Below, in pieces: positions 36,178 through 44,886 of a stretch of 64,000 nucleotides of DNA; position 1 is the first letter of the stretch; every line of letters starts with the position of its first letter. The notes beneath the pieces were generated by a model, which was given only the letters and a program-made list of their open reading frames with translations, did no database searches and was not told the origin of the DNA. A program made the position numbers and the translations under genes. The DNA lies in NCBI RefSeq assembly GCF_003443895.1, contig NZ_QQOA01000014.1, positions 62,001-126,000 of the forward strand, written 5' to 3'. Source of the stretch: Paraburkholderia phosphatilytica (lineage in GTDB: Bacteria > Pseudomonadota > Gammaproteobacteria > Burkholderiales > Burkholderiaceae).

Positions 36178-37596
36178 TCATGCGTCCGCGCCGGCGAGCG
36201 CGTTCACGTCGTCGTGCAGCGCGCGGTCCGTCTGTGTGCCCTGACGGCCGATCGCGTGATACTCGAAGCCGAGTTCGCGCATCGCGGCGGGTTCGTAAAG
36301 ATTGCGGCCGTCGAAAATCAGCGGCGCCTTCAGGCGCGCCTTCAGCGCGTCGAAATCAGGCATCCTGAAGACTTTCCATTCGGTGAGGATCACGAGCGCG
36401 TCGGCGCCGTCCAGCACGTCCATTTCGTCGGGGGCGAACGTGAGGCGCGCGTGCTGCGCGGGCGCATGCGCGAGATCGCGCTCGAACGCGTGCGTGGCTT
36501 CGCCGGTCGCGACCGGGTCGTACGCTTTCACGGCAGCGCCGAGCGCGAGCAGTGCCGCGATCAGCGGACGGCTCGGCGCTTCGCGCATGTCGTCGGTATT
36601 GGGCTTGAACGCGAGACCCCAGACGCCGAACGTGCGGCCGCTCAGGTCGTCGCCGAAGCGCGCCACGATCTTGTGCGCGAGAATCTGCTTCTGCGTTTCG
36701 TTGACGGCCTCGACCGCCTGCAGGATGCGCAGGCTCTGGCCGTGTTCGTCGGCCGTGCGCGCGAGCGCCTGCACGTCTTTCGGAAAGCACGAGCCGCCAT
36801 AGCCGCAGCCCGCGTACAGGAAGTCGTAGCCGATGCGCGGATCGGAGCCGATGCCGCGCCGCACTGCTTCGATATCGGCGCCCACCACGTCGGCCAGATT
36901 CGCGAGTTCGTTCATGAACGAGATGCGCGTGGCGAGCATCGCGTTCGCCGCGTATTTCGTGAACTCGGCAGAGCGCACGTCCATGTGCAGCGTGCGTTCG
37001 CGGTTGCGGTTGAACGGCGCGTACAGGCGCTTCATCAGTTCGCGGGCCTTTTCGCCGGGCACGTCGTCGCTGCAGCCCAGCACGATGCGATCGGGCCGCG
37101 CGAAGTCTTCGACAGCCGCGCCTTCCTTCAGGAACTCCGGATTCGACACCACCGAGTACATGTGCCGCGCGCCCCGCGCCTTCAGCTCGCCGGCAATCGC
37201 ATCGCTCACGCGCGCGGCCGTGCCGACCGGCACCGTCGACTTGTCGACGATCACCTTGAAGCCGTCCATATGGCGGCCGATGTTGCGCGCCGCCGCGAGC
37301 ACGTATTGCAGGTCCGCCGAGCCGTCTTCGTCCGGCGGCGTGCCCACCGCGATAAACAGGATGTCGCCGTGCGCGACGGCCGCCTCCACGTCGGTGGAGA
37401 ACGTGAGCCGCTTCGCGCGGCGATTGCGCGCGATGATGTCGAGCAGACCCGGCTCGTGGATCGGCATGCCGCCGCCGTTGAGCACGTCGATCTTGCGCGC
37501 GTCCACGTCGAGGCAGAACACGTCGTTGCCGATGTCCGCGAGGCAGGCGCCCGTCACGAGCCCTACGTAGCCGCTGCCGATGATCGTCACATTCAT
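36178..37596 (-). CDS. bceC: UDP-glucose 6-dehydrogenase
   Basis: The 472-residue enzyme oxidises UDP-glucose to UDP-glucuronic acid. It starts MNVTIIGSGYVGLVTGACL (NAD-binding GxGYVG) and has the catalytic cysteine in YGGSCFPKDVQAL near residue 265 and the central domain before it. The ATG at 37596 has GAGG upstream; a GTG/ATG three codons earlier is possible. Glucuronic acid is a component of cepacian, which fits. It follows bceB by 24 bases. Confidence 0.95.
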   Translation of the reverse strand: MNVTIIGSGYVGLVTGACLADIGNDVFCLDVDARKIDVLNGGGMPIHEPGLLDIIARNRRAKRLTFSTDVEAAVAHGDILFIAVGTPPDEDGSADLQYVLAAARNIGRHMDGFKVIVDKSTVPVGTAARVSDAIAGELKARGARHMYSVVSNPEFLKEGAAVEDFARPDRIVLGCSDDVPGEKARELMKRLYAPFNRNRERTLHMDVRSAEFTKYAANAMLATRISFMNELANLADVVGADIEAVRRGIGSDPRIGYDFLYAGCGYGGSCFPKDVQALARTADEHGQSLRILQAVEAVNETQKQILAHKIVARFGDDLSGRTFGVWGLAFKPNTDDMREAPSRPLIAALLALGAAVKAYDPVATGEATHAFERDLAHAPAQHARLTFAPDEMDVLDGADALVILTEWKVFRMPDFDALKARLKAPLIFDGRNLYEPAAMRELGFEYHAIGRQGTQTDRALHDDVNALAGADA

Positions 37597-37620
37597 GGAT
37601 TGCACCTCGGTAACAGGAGT

Positions 37621-38994
37621 TCAGTACGCGTTGCGTCCCGCGAAGCCCTTCCACATCGTCAGCGCGACGATCTTGATGTCGAGCCAGAAGGTCCAGTGCT
37701 GCATGTAGTACAGGTCGAGCTTCACGCGGCCCATCATCTTTTCGATCCGGTCGGTTTCGCCGCGATAGCCGTTGATCTGCGCCCAGCCGGTGATGCCGGG
37801 CTTGATCCGGTAGCGGTGCATGTAGCCCTTCACCAGATCCTTGTAGATGTCGTCGTGCTCGAGTGCATGCGGGCGCGGCCCGACCACCGACATGTCGCCG
37901 AGCAGCACGTTGATGAACTGCGGCAGTTCGTCGAGGCTCGTGCGGCGCAGGAACGCGCCGACCCGCGTGATGCGCGGATCGCCGCGTCGAGCCTGGGTGA
38001 CCTTGCCGGCCGCCTCGTGATGCACGCGCATCGAGCGGAACTTGAAAATCTCGAACTGGTTGCCGTCGATACCCTTGCGCTTCTGGCGGAAAAACACCGG
38101 CCCCGGCGAAGACAGCTTGACCAGCATCGCGATCACGAGCATCAGCGGCGCGAGCGCGGTCAGCGCGCCGAGCGCGAAGAAGCGGTCGAACACGCGTTTC
38201 GGCAGCACGCGCAGATCGGTGATCGGCGACGCGGCGAGATTGATCGCGGGCACGCCCAGCAGATCGACCACCGGCTCGCGGAACAGCGTCAGGCTCTGCA
38301 CGTCCGGAATGAAGCGGATGTTCACGAAGTCGTTGCGCAGCTCCACCACGAAGCGATGGATCGTGCGTTCCTTCGAGATGGGCAGCGCGAGCCACAGTTC
38401 GCGGATGTTGCGGCCGCGGATCAGACGGATCATCGCGTCGAAGTCGCGCTCCACCGGCATGCCGTCGATCTCCTGATGCTCGCCTTCATCGTCGTCGAAC
38501 ACCGCGACCGGCCGGAAGCCGGCCTCCGGGCGGCCGCGCATCTGGCGGCTCAGGAAACGCGCATAGCGCGCGCCGCTCACGATCGCGACGGCCTTGTGGT
38601 TATAGCCGCCGCGCCGCAGCCCCTTCAGCACCGTATGCACGATGCCCTTCGAGAGCATCAGCAAGGCGACGCTTGCGACGGCCCAGTACGCGAGCCACAA
38701 CCGCGACAGCAGGTCCGAACGATGCAGGCTGAAGCTGATCAGGATGCCGATGCCTTCCACGACGAGCCACGCGAGCGCGACGCGCACCAGCAGATCGTAG
38801 ACACGCTGACCGCGCCACGACTGATAGATGCCGAACACGGGAAACAGCCAGATCACGAGCAGACAGTTGAACGCGAGCGCGATGTCCTGGAAGTCGCTGA
38901 GCCAGACGAACTCGCCGCCATACGCCGCGGCGGCGATCAGCGCGCCGGCGGTCACCATGGCAATGTCGATGATTCTGGATAGAACGCTCAGCAT
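37621..38994 (-). CDS. bceB: Undecaprenyl-phosphate glucose phosphotransferase (priming enzyme)
   Basis: The 457-residue protein has four to five N-terminal spans, a CoA-binding-like middle domain (about 140-260, HKAVAIVSGARYAR) and the C-terminal sugar transferase domain with KRVFDRFFALGALTALAP, EIFKFRSMRV, RRTSLDELPQFINV and VGPRPHALEHD. It transfers glucose-1-phosphate to undecaprenyl phosphate, starting each repeat unit. The ATG at 38994 has GAGG upstream; the AT-rich extension to 39129 is leader. First gene of the leftward bceB-K operon, divergent from bceA. Confidence 0.94.
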   Translation of the reverse strand: MLSVLSRIIDIAMVTAGALIAAAAYGGEFVWLSDFQDIALAFNCLLVIWLFPVFGIYQSWRGQRVYDLLVRVALAWLVVEGIGILISFSLHRSDLLSRLWLAYWAVASVALLMLSKGIVHTVLKGLRRGGYNHKAVAIVSGARYARFLSRQMRGRPEAGFRPVAVFDDDEGEHQEIDGMPVERDFDAMIRLIRGRNIRELWLALPISKERTIHRFVVELRNDFVNIRFIPDVQSLTLFREPVVDLLGVPAINLAASPITDLRVLPKRVFDRFFALGALTALAPLMLVIAMLVKLSSPGPVFFRQKRKGIDGNQFEIFKFRSMRVHHEAAGKVTQARRGDPRITRVGAFLRRTSLDELPQFINVLLGDMSVVGPRPHALEHDDIYKDLVKGYMHRYRIKPGITGWAQINGYRGETDRIEKMMGRVKLDLYYMQHWTFWLDIKIVALTMWKGFAGRNAY

Positions 38995-39430
38995 GGAAGC
39001 GCACCTCGTGTCGATCGGGCAACCGGCGTCCGGAATCGCATTGCTTTGTGTTGCGCTGGCGAAATGCGACCCGGTCACCTGCATGGGTATAGATAAAGCC
39101 GCATTTAAATTTCCGGCGCAAGCTGGCAAAAAATCTTTAAATTCCGCGGGGATTTTTTCTGACTTATTTTTATATTTTTACCGCTGATCGATGCGGCCAG
39201 ATGCCCGACTGACAGGCGTTCCAGCGGCGCAGCGTCACGCACCGCGCCACCAGTCGAATGGCGGCGGTATTTTTTCGAATTATTTTTATCCGCCTGAATT
39301 CATCGAAATTCCTGCCGACACACAGGTCCCGACACCGGAAGATAAAATTTAAACGGATTATCGATGCGTTTTATTGACGATTTACGTCGTGCTACAACTA
39401 CCCGCACCCATTCAGTGTGAGGAGAACGAC
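38995..39430. promoter_or_regulatory. AT-rich divergent promoter region bceB / bceA
   Basis: This 436-base gap drives the two largest transcription units of the locus. Much of 39105-39370 is AT-rich. AAAAAATC (39128-39135) and GATTTTTT (39151-39158) form an inverted repeat. TTCGAATTATTTT (39274-39286) recurs at 16376, and TTTTATCCGCCT (39284-39295) recurs at 42655. GAGGAG is the bceA ribosome binding site. This is the best place to look for the main exopolysaccharide regulators. Confidence 0.6.
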
Positions 39431-40987
39431 ATGTCGGTTCCGGTTACAACGGCAGCAACCGCGAGTGGCGCCCGTACCACCGCTGCTGCCGGCGTCAAAC
39501 TGAAAGTGCATCCGGTCATTCTCGCGGGCGGCTCGGGCACGCGCCTGTGGCCGATGTCCCGCGAGCAGCATCCGAAGCAGCTGATCGGACTCCTGGGCAG
39601 CGATTCGCTGCTGCAATCCACCGCGCGCAGGCTCGACGCGCTCGATGCGGGCTACCCGCTCGCGGAGCAGCTCGTGGTGGTCTGCAACGAGGAACATCGC
39701 TTCACGACCGCCGAGCAGTTGCGCACGAGCGGCAAGGCCGCGCGCCTGATTCTCGAACCGACGGGACGCGACACGGCACCCGCGCTGACGGTGGCCGCGC
39801 TGTCGATCGCTACCGACGACGAAGACGGCATCATGGTCGTGATGCCCGCCGACCATGCCGTCGCCGACCTGTCAGGCTTCCAGTCCGCGCTCGGACAGGG
39901 CGTGCGCTTCGCGGTGACCGGCCATATCGTAACGATGGGCATCGTGCCGACGCATGCGGAAACGGGCTTCGGCTATATCCGGATCGGCGAGCCGCTCGCG
40001 CAGGCAGCGGATGGCGAAGGGCCGGACATTAGTGCGCCTGGTGCCGTTAGCGCGGCGCGACACCTCGAACGATTCGTCGAAAAGCCGCATCTGGAGCTCG
40101 CGCAGCAGTACGTCGCATCGAACGCGTACTGGTGGAACAGCGGCATTTTCATCGTGCGCGCGTCCACGTGGCTGAAGGCGATCCGCCACTTCGAGCCCGC
40201 CATTTACGACGCGTGCATCGACGCCTGCGCGACCGGCACCGCGGACGGCGACTTCTTTCGCGTGGGGCGCGATGCGTTCGCGGCGTCACCGTCCAATTCG
40301 ATCGACTACGCGGTGATGGAGCGGCTCGGCAGCGATGCCTCGGTGGCGACCGGCGCGGTCGTGCCGCTCGCGGCCGGCTGGTCCGACGTCGGCTCGTGGG
40401 ATGCGATCTGGGCGATCTCGCCGAAAGACGATACGGGCAACGTAGGCCGGGGGCATGTGCTGTTCGAAGGCGCGCAGACCACCTTCGCGCATTCCGAAGG
40501 ACGCCTGATCGCCTGCGTCGGCACGCACGATCTCGTCGTCGTCGAGACGCCGGATGCGATTCTCGTCGCCGACAAGGCACGCGTGCAGGACGTGAAGAAG
40601 GTGGTGAAACAGATTCAGGGCAATCACGGCACTGAGGCGTCGAATCATCGCAAGGTGCATCGCCCGTGGGGGCACTACGATTCGGTGGATGCCGGAGAGC
40701 GCTTCCAGGTGAAGCGCATCGTCGTGAAGCCGGGCGCGCGTCTGTCGCTGCAGATGCACCATCACCGCGCGGAGCACTGGATCGTCGTGCGCGGTACGGC
40801 GCTCGTGACGCGCGGCGACGAACGCTTCGTCGTGTCGGAAAACGAATCCGCGTACATCCCGCTCGGCGTCACGCACCGGCTCGAAAACCCCGGCAAGATG
40901 CCGCTCGAAATCATCGAAGTGCAGTCGGGCTCCTATCTCGGCGAAGACGACATCGTGCGTTTCGACGATACCTATGGGAGAAAGTGA
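39431..40987 (+). CDS. bceA: Mannose-1-phosphate guanylyltransferase / mannose-6-phosphate isomerase (bifunctional)
   Basis: The 518-residue enzyme has an N-terminal nucleotidyltransferase domain (HPVILAGGSGTRLWPMSREQ, then FVEKP) and a C-terminal cupin isomerase domain (RPWGHYDSVDAGERFQVK, then QMHHHRAEHW with metal-binding histidines). It makes GDP-mannose from fructose-6-phosphate via mannose-6-phosphate together with a phosphomannomutase not seen here. The start at 39431 has GAGGAG eight bases upstream. Divergent from bceB, it is the only bce gene on its strand at this end. Confidence 0.95.
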   Translation: MSVPVTTAATASGARTTAAAGVKLKVHPVILAGGSGTRLWPMSREQHPKQLIGLLGSDSLLQSTARRLDALDAGYPLAEQLVVVCNEEHRFTTAEQLRTSGKAARLILEPTGRDTAPALTVAALSIATDDEDGIMVVMPADHAVADLSGFQSALGQGVRFAVTGHIVTMGIVPTHAETGFGYIRIGEPLAQAADGEGPDISAPGAVSAARHLERFVEKPHLELAQQYVASNAYWWNSGIFIVRASTWLKAIRHFEPAIYDACIDACATGTADGDFFRVGRDAFAASPSNSIDYAVMERLGSDASVATGAVVPLAAGWSDVGSWDAIWAISPKDDTGNVGRGHVLFEGAQTTFAHSEGRLIACVGTHDLVVVETPDAILVADKARVQDVKKVVKQIQGNHGTEASNHRKVHRPWGHYDSVDAGERFQVKRIVVKPGARLSLQMHHHRAEHWIVVRGTALVTRGDERFVVSENESAYIPLGVTHRLENPGKMPLEIIEVQSGSYLGEDDIVRFDDTYGRK

Positions 40988-41028
40988 AGCGGTGGAAGTA
41001 AAGCCGCGCGTGTGCGGCGAACGGCGGG

Positions 41029-41054
41029 GCGCGGTCGAATGGCGATGACCGCGC
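41029..41054. terminator. Hairpin between convergent bceA and the DUF4096-type gene
   Basis: GCGCGGTC and GACCGCGC form a perfect eight-base stem, extendable outward through a G-T pair, around a ten-base loop. It lies between two gene ends. No T-run follows directly, so termination is inferred from place only. Confidence 0.4.
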
Positions 41055-41091
41055 TCCGCTCAGCGCACGCTCATTTTCACGTTCACGTAGC

Positions 41092-42249
41092 TCACCCGAC
41101 CTGGACCAGCAGCCGCGGCACGTCGTTCGCGGAACCGCCCGGATCGCCTTCGCCATCCGCCAGCGTCGGTACGCGCTCTGACGGATACCGTTTCAACGGC
41201 ACCCAGCGGCCGTTCACGTTCATCGTGTCCGGCACGCATGCGAGCGTCGCCACCGCCTTGACCGCTTCCAGTGCTTCCTGATCGGGCTGCAGTGCGACGG
41301 GCTGCCGTGCGAGCTCATCGAGCGTGGCAGCCGGCATCGCGGGCGCGTGCTGCGCCACGCATTCATGCTGCCGCTGCGGTTCGCCGACGCCGTTGTGCAC
41401 GCGCAGGTCCGCGTCGATCCATTGCTGCGCCCAGTCCAGCGCGTAGCATCGCGCCGCCTCGGCGTGGTCGAAGCGCGGCCCGATCAGACCGGAGCGTTCG
41501 ACCCGCTTGCCGTCGCGCGTAATCTCGACCGCGGCGCGATACGTGTCGTTCGACGCCTTGTGCACCAGCGCGTGAACCAGATAACCGTACCGGTTCACGA
41601 TCTGCTCACCCAGCGATGCCTGGCTCGACCAGACCAGCGGACTGCGCGCCGGCATGGCGGGCGGCACGGGCACGCGACGCTGCGCATTCGGCATCACGCC
41701 AAAGGCGCCTGCGCGCGATGGCGGGGGCACAGACACGGCCACCGGCAACCCGTCCTGCCCGGCGAGCTGCCGCGTGATCGTCGCGAACGGATCGGCTGGC
41801 TGCCCGGCCACGTATGTTTCCGCGACGGCGCCGGACGCTTGCCACGATTCGGGGCTTCTCCAGTAGACACCGAACGCACCGTCGTCCCGTCGGCCTTCGT
41901 CGCGCACACAGGCCACCGGCGCTTCGACCGCACGCGGCAGCGGGGGTGCATCGAGTTCGGGAATATAGGGAAATTGCCGGCCGTTCTGCGACAGGATGCG
42001 GACCATCCCGGCCAGCGTGCCGTTGCGTTGCCATTCCTCGAAACGGCGACGGCACGTGGGCCCGGACGGAAAGCGCCCCGGCAGTTTCGACCAGGGTTCG
42101 CCGGTCGCAAGGATCCACAGGACGGCATTGGCCACGATGCGCGGCTCGGCGCGCGGACGGCCACGCCGGTTCAGACGCATGACCGGCTCGTCGGACAGCA
42201 GCGCGACCAGCTGCGACCACTCTTCGTTGCTCAACTCTTCGACAGACAT
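41092..42249 (-). CDS. Transposase-derived (DUF4096-type) N-terminal domain fused to unrelated C-terminal sequence
   Basis: The 385-residue protein starts MSVEELSNEEWSQLVALLSD and runs through RRGRPRAEPRIVANAVLWIL, PWSKLP and CRRRFEEWQRNGTLAGM, the DNA-binding domain that begins IS5-type transposases (residues 1-95). No DDE catalytic domain follows. Instead there is a low-complexity middle (PAMPARSPL region) and a second folded-looking domain about residues 220-300 (RYGYLVHALVHKASNDTYRA, EAARCYALDWAQQWIDA), which from memory resembles a small domain of uncharacterised Burkholderia proteins. The ATG at 42249 has GGAGAAA six bases upstream. It may be a domesticated DNA-binding regulator of the adjacent locus; that is inference. 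Confidence 0.75.
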   Translation of the reverse strand: MSVEELSNEEWSQLVALLSDEPVMRLNRRGRPRAEPRIVANAVLWILATGEPWSKLPGRFPSGPTCRRRFEEWQRNGTLAGMVRILSQNGRQFPYIPELDAPPLPRAVEAPVACVRDEGRRDDGAFGVYWRSPESWQASGAVAETYVAGQPADPFATITRQLAGQDGLPVAVSVPPPSRAGAFGVMPNAQRRVPVPPAMPARSPLVWSSQASLGEQIVNRYGYLVHALVHKASNDTYRAAVEITRDGKRVERSGLIGPRFDHAEAARCYALDWAQQWIDADLRVHNGVGEPQRQHECVAQHAPAMPAATLDELARQPVALQPDQEALEAVKAVATLACVPDTMNVNGRWVPLKRYPSERVPTLADGEGDPGGSANDVPRLLVQVG

Positions 42250-42915
42250 GCGTTTCTCCACGCAGCCAGGCCGGGGCTGCGGCTTCGGGCAATCGCGAAC
42301 TTCGTGAACAGGCGATTCGCGTATGCCCTCGGTTGCACAATTGGCTTATGCGTTTTGTGCCGCCTTTTAAATCGCCGCACTGCAGTAGTGCGGTCGTTCC
42401 CTGGCGAGAAGCACAAAACAAGGTCTCACTCGTGCATAGGAGAATTTGTGCAGGAAGCATACCACCCTAAGGGTTTGCATGAATATGACTTATCAGAATT
42501 TCCTCATGCCGTTTAAATCGCTCCGTTGTCGATCCGCATCAGCCGTACGGTGCAGCCCATACGCGCGCGTCTCCGCGGGGCCTGCGCAGCCGTTCCTGTT
42601 TGAACCGGCTTGCGTGACCTTCGCTTCAGCCAGCTCGTTGGTCATCTCGACCGCTTTTATCCGCCTTGAATTTGCAAGCACAATAAAAGAATAAAAAATC
42701 AGAAAGAAATGGAATGAAACCTTTCCGCGTTTGACAGGCAAAAACATTTCGTCCAAAAAAGAAATCGTCAGTCTGGGCCTTGCTCAGGCCAAGGGATTGC
42801 TTCGTTATCCGACAGGATTTCCTGCAGCGCATTCGGTATCCGCTGACACGGAACGACGCGCATCCTGATGCCGCATTCACGGCCCGTCACCATCACGCTC
42901 ACGAGGGCAACCCGC
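42250..42915. promoter_or_regulatory. 666-base divergent region, DUF4096-type gene / beta-propeller gene
   Basis: The gap holds no supported gene. A perfect palindrome, CCGCACTGCAGTAGTGCGG, occupies 42375-42393, about 125 bases before the leftward start. ACCCTAAGGGT lies at 42474-42484. TTTTATCCGCCT (42655-42666), followed by TGAATT, matches the bceA/bceB region. The stretch 42650-42770 is AT-rich. GAGGG precedes the rightward gene. Confidence 0.55.
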
Positions 42916-44832
42916 ATGATCCGATCACTGATACGCGCGGTTCTGTGCGGCGCCGCGCTCGCATTGCTCGCCTCAACCTGCCACGCGCAGTACACGACCG
43001 ACTGGATCGCCAATACGTTCGGCACGCTCGCCGCGCATGTCGGCAACACCGCGCGCTCGATGTGGGTCGCGCCGGAAGGCGTGATCTACACCGCGTCGTT
43101 CTGGGACGAGAACGAAGGCGGCGTCGCGATCTACCAGAACGGCAAAAGCCTCGGCTCGATCGGCGATCACAGCGAGTTTCAGGGCGGCGCGATCACGGGC
43201 AACGCAACCTCGATCTTCGCCGCGTTGCAGTACGGCACGTCGTATGGCAGCGGCTCGGTGGGACGTTACAACCGCGCGACCGGGACGCGCGACCTCGTGA
43301 TTCCGGTGAGCGTGTGGAACGCCGTCAGCCGCGCCGACGTGATCACGGGCCTCGCGACCGCGGGCTCGCTGCTGTACGCGAGCGACTTCTTCGGCAACCG
43401 CGTGCGCGTGTTCACGACCGCCGGCGTCTGGCAGCGCGACATCCCGTTGAGCAGCCCGGGCGCACTCGCGCTGGACGGCGCCGGCAACCTGTGGGTCGCG
43501 CAGAAGAGCGCCGGGACCGTCGTCGAGTTCAGCGCGGCCGGCGCGGTGCTGGACACGATCCAGCTGCCCGCCGGTTCGCAACCTTCCGCGCTGTATCTGG
43601 ATGCGTCGAGCCAGCGTCTGATGGTCGGCGACGAAGGCCCGGACATGAACATCAAGCTCTACGACGTGTCCGGCGCACCGGCACTCGTCGGCACGTTCGG
43701 CGTTCAGGGCGGCTATCTCGACACCACGTCGGGCATCAAGGGCCAGGTGGGCGACAAGCGCTTCACCCGAATCGTAGGGATCGGCAAGGACACAGCCGGC
43801 AATCTGTACGTGCTCAACAATCCGTGGGGCGGCGGCTGGGACCTGGGCCGCAACGGCGGCACGGACCTGCACGCGTACAGCAGCGGCGGCACGCTGTTGT
43901 GGACGCTGCAGTCGCTGAACTTCGAAGCGGTCGGCGCGCCCGATCCGGCAACCGACGGCGCCTGGTTCTACAGCGGCACGAACATCTACAGCGGCACCGC
44001 GGGCGGAACCTTCGTCGCGAACACCGTCGATCCGTTCACCTACCCCACGGATCCACGCCTCAACATGAACGACACGCAGCGCGACGAGCACTTCGGGCAG
44101 CTCGCCGTGATCGGCGGCAACCGGATACTCGTCGCGTCGGGCCAGAATCCGGGCATCTTCTATTTCTTCCACTTCAACCCAGCGAACGGTTATATCGCGA
44201 TCCCCGACGGCGCGATTCCGGGCCACCCGTTCGACACGACGCTGGAGGTGACGGGCGGCTTCTGCCTCGACAGCAAAGGCGATGTCTGGGCGGGTCTGAA
44301 CCGCACCAACCGCATCTACCACTACCCGCTGACGGGCTTCGACAGCAGCGGCAAACCAGCGTGGGGCGCCGGCACGTGGACGTCGATTCCGGAAAGCGTG
44401 CGGCCGACCACGCGCATCGTCTACCAGCCCGACAGCGACACGATGATTCTCGCGCAGGGTCTCGCGAACAACTGGGACTGGACCGCGATGGACGGCCGGA
44501 TCGAGGTGTATCACGGCTGGGCCGCGGGCAACATCCGCACGCCCAACCCCGTGATCACGCAGACGGGCGCGAATCCGAAGTCGATCGCGGCGGCCGGCAA
44601 CTATCTGTTCGTCGGTTACGTGCATACGGTGCCGAACGTCGACGTCTACGATCTGACGACGGGTGCGCTCGTCACCACGTTGACCGATTCGAGCCCGCAG
44701 ACAGTCGACGTCGGCAACGACGTGGATTCGATGTATGGCCTTCGGGCTTACCTGACGTCGAGCGGGCAGTACGTGATCACGAAGGACAACTACAACGGGT
44801 CGAGTATCGTCGTCTACCGCTGGACGCCTTGA
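42916..44832 (+). CDS. Secreted beta-propeller-like protein, paralogue of BceP
   Basis: The 638-residue product has a signal peptide (MIRSLIRAVLCGAALALLAS, then TCHAQY). The mature start TDWIANTFG and FWDENEGGVAIYQNGKSLGS parallel the BceP mature start (TSWIGNTYG, PWDESGAEISMYQNGKVLG), and both proteins end in YRW-x-P. Internal repeats such as GALALDGAGNLWVAQKSAG suggest an NHL/SMP-30-type propeller. The ATG at 42916 has GAGGG about eight bases upstream. It is probably a periplasmic or extracellular accessory of the exopolysaccharide. No catalytic residues are recognised. Confidence 0.8.
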   Translation: MIRSLIRAVLCGAALALLASTCHAQYTTDWIANTFGTLAAHVGNTARSMWVAPEGVIYTASFWDENEGGVAIYQNGKSLGSIGDHSEFQGGAITGNATSIFAALQYGTSYGSGSVGRYNRATGTRDLVIPVSVWNAVSRADVITGLATAGSLLYASDFFGNRVRVFTTAGVWQRDIPLSSPGALALDGAGNLWVAQKSAGTVVEFSAAGAVLDTIQLPAGSQPSALYLDASSQRLMVGDEGPDMNIKLYDVSGAPALVGTFGVQGGYLDTTSGIKGQVGDKRFTRIVGIGKDTAGNLYVLNNPWGGGWDLGRNGGTDLHAYSSGGTLLWTLQSLNFEAVGAPDPATDGAWFYSGTNIYSGTAGGTFVANTVDPFTYPTDPRLNMNDTQRDEHFGQLAVIGGNRILVASGQNPGIFYFFHFNPANGYIAIPDGAIPGHPFDTTLEVTGGFCLDSKGDVWAGLNRTNRIYHYPLTGFDSSGKPAWGAGTWTSIPESVRPTTRIVYQPDSDTMILAQGLANNWDWTAMDGRIEVYHGWAAGNIRTPNPVITQTGANPKSIAAAGNYLFVGYVHTVPNVDVYDLTTGALVTTLTDSSPQTVDVGNDVDSMYGLRAYLTSSGQYVITKDNYNGSSIVVYRWTP

Positions 44833-44886
44833 GGGCGTTGCGCGTCCCACGAACTCCGCCTGCGCGAACGTGCCACAATCTCCGGC

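Noticed and set aside
41092..42249. Active insertion sequence
   Set aside because: The N-terminal domain is transposase-like, but no catalytic domain, second open frame or terminal inverted repeats could be found.
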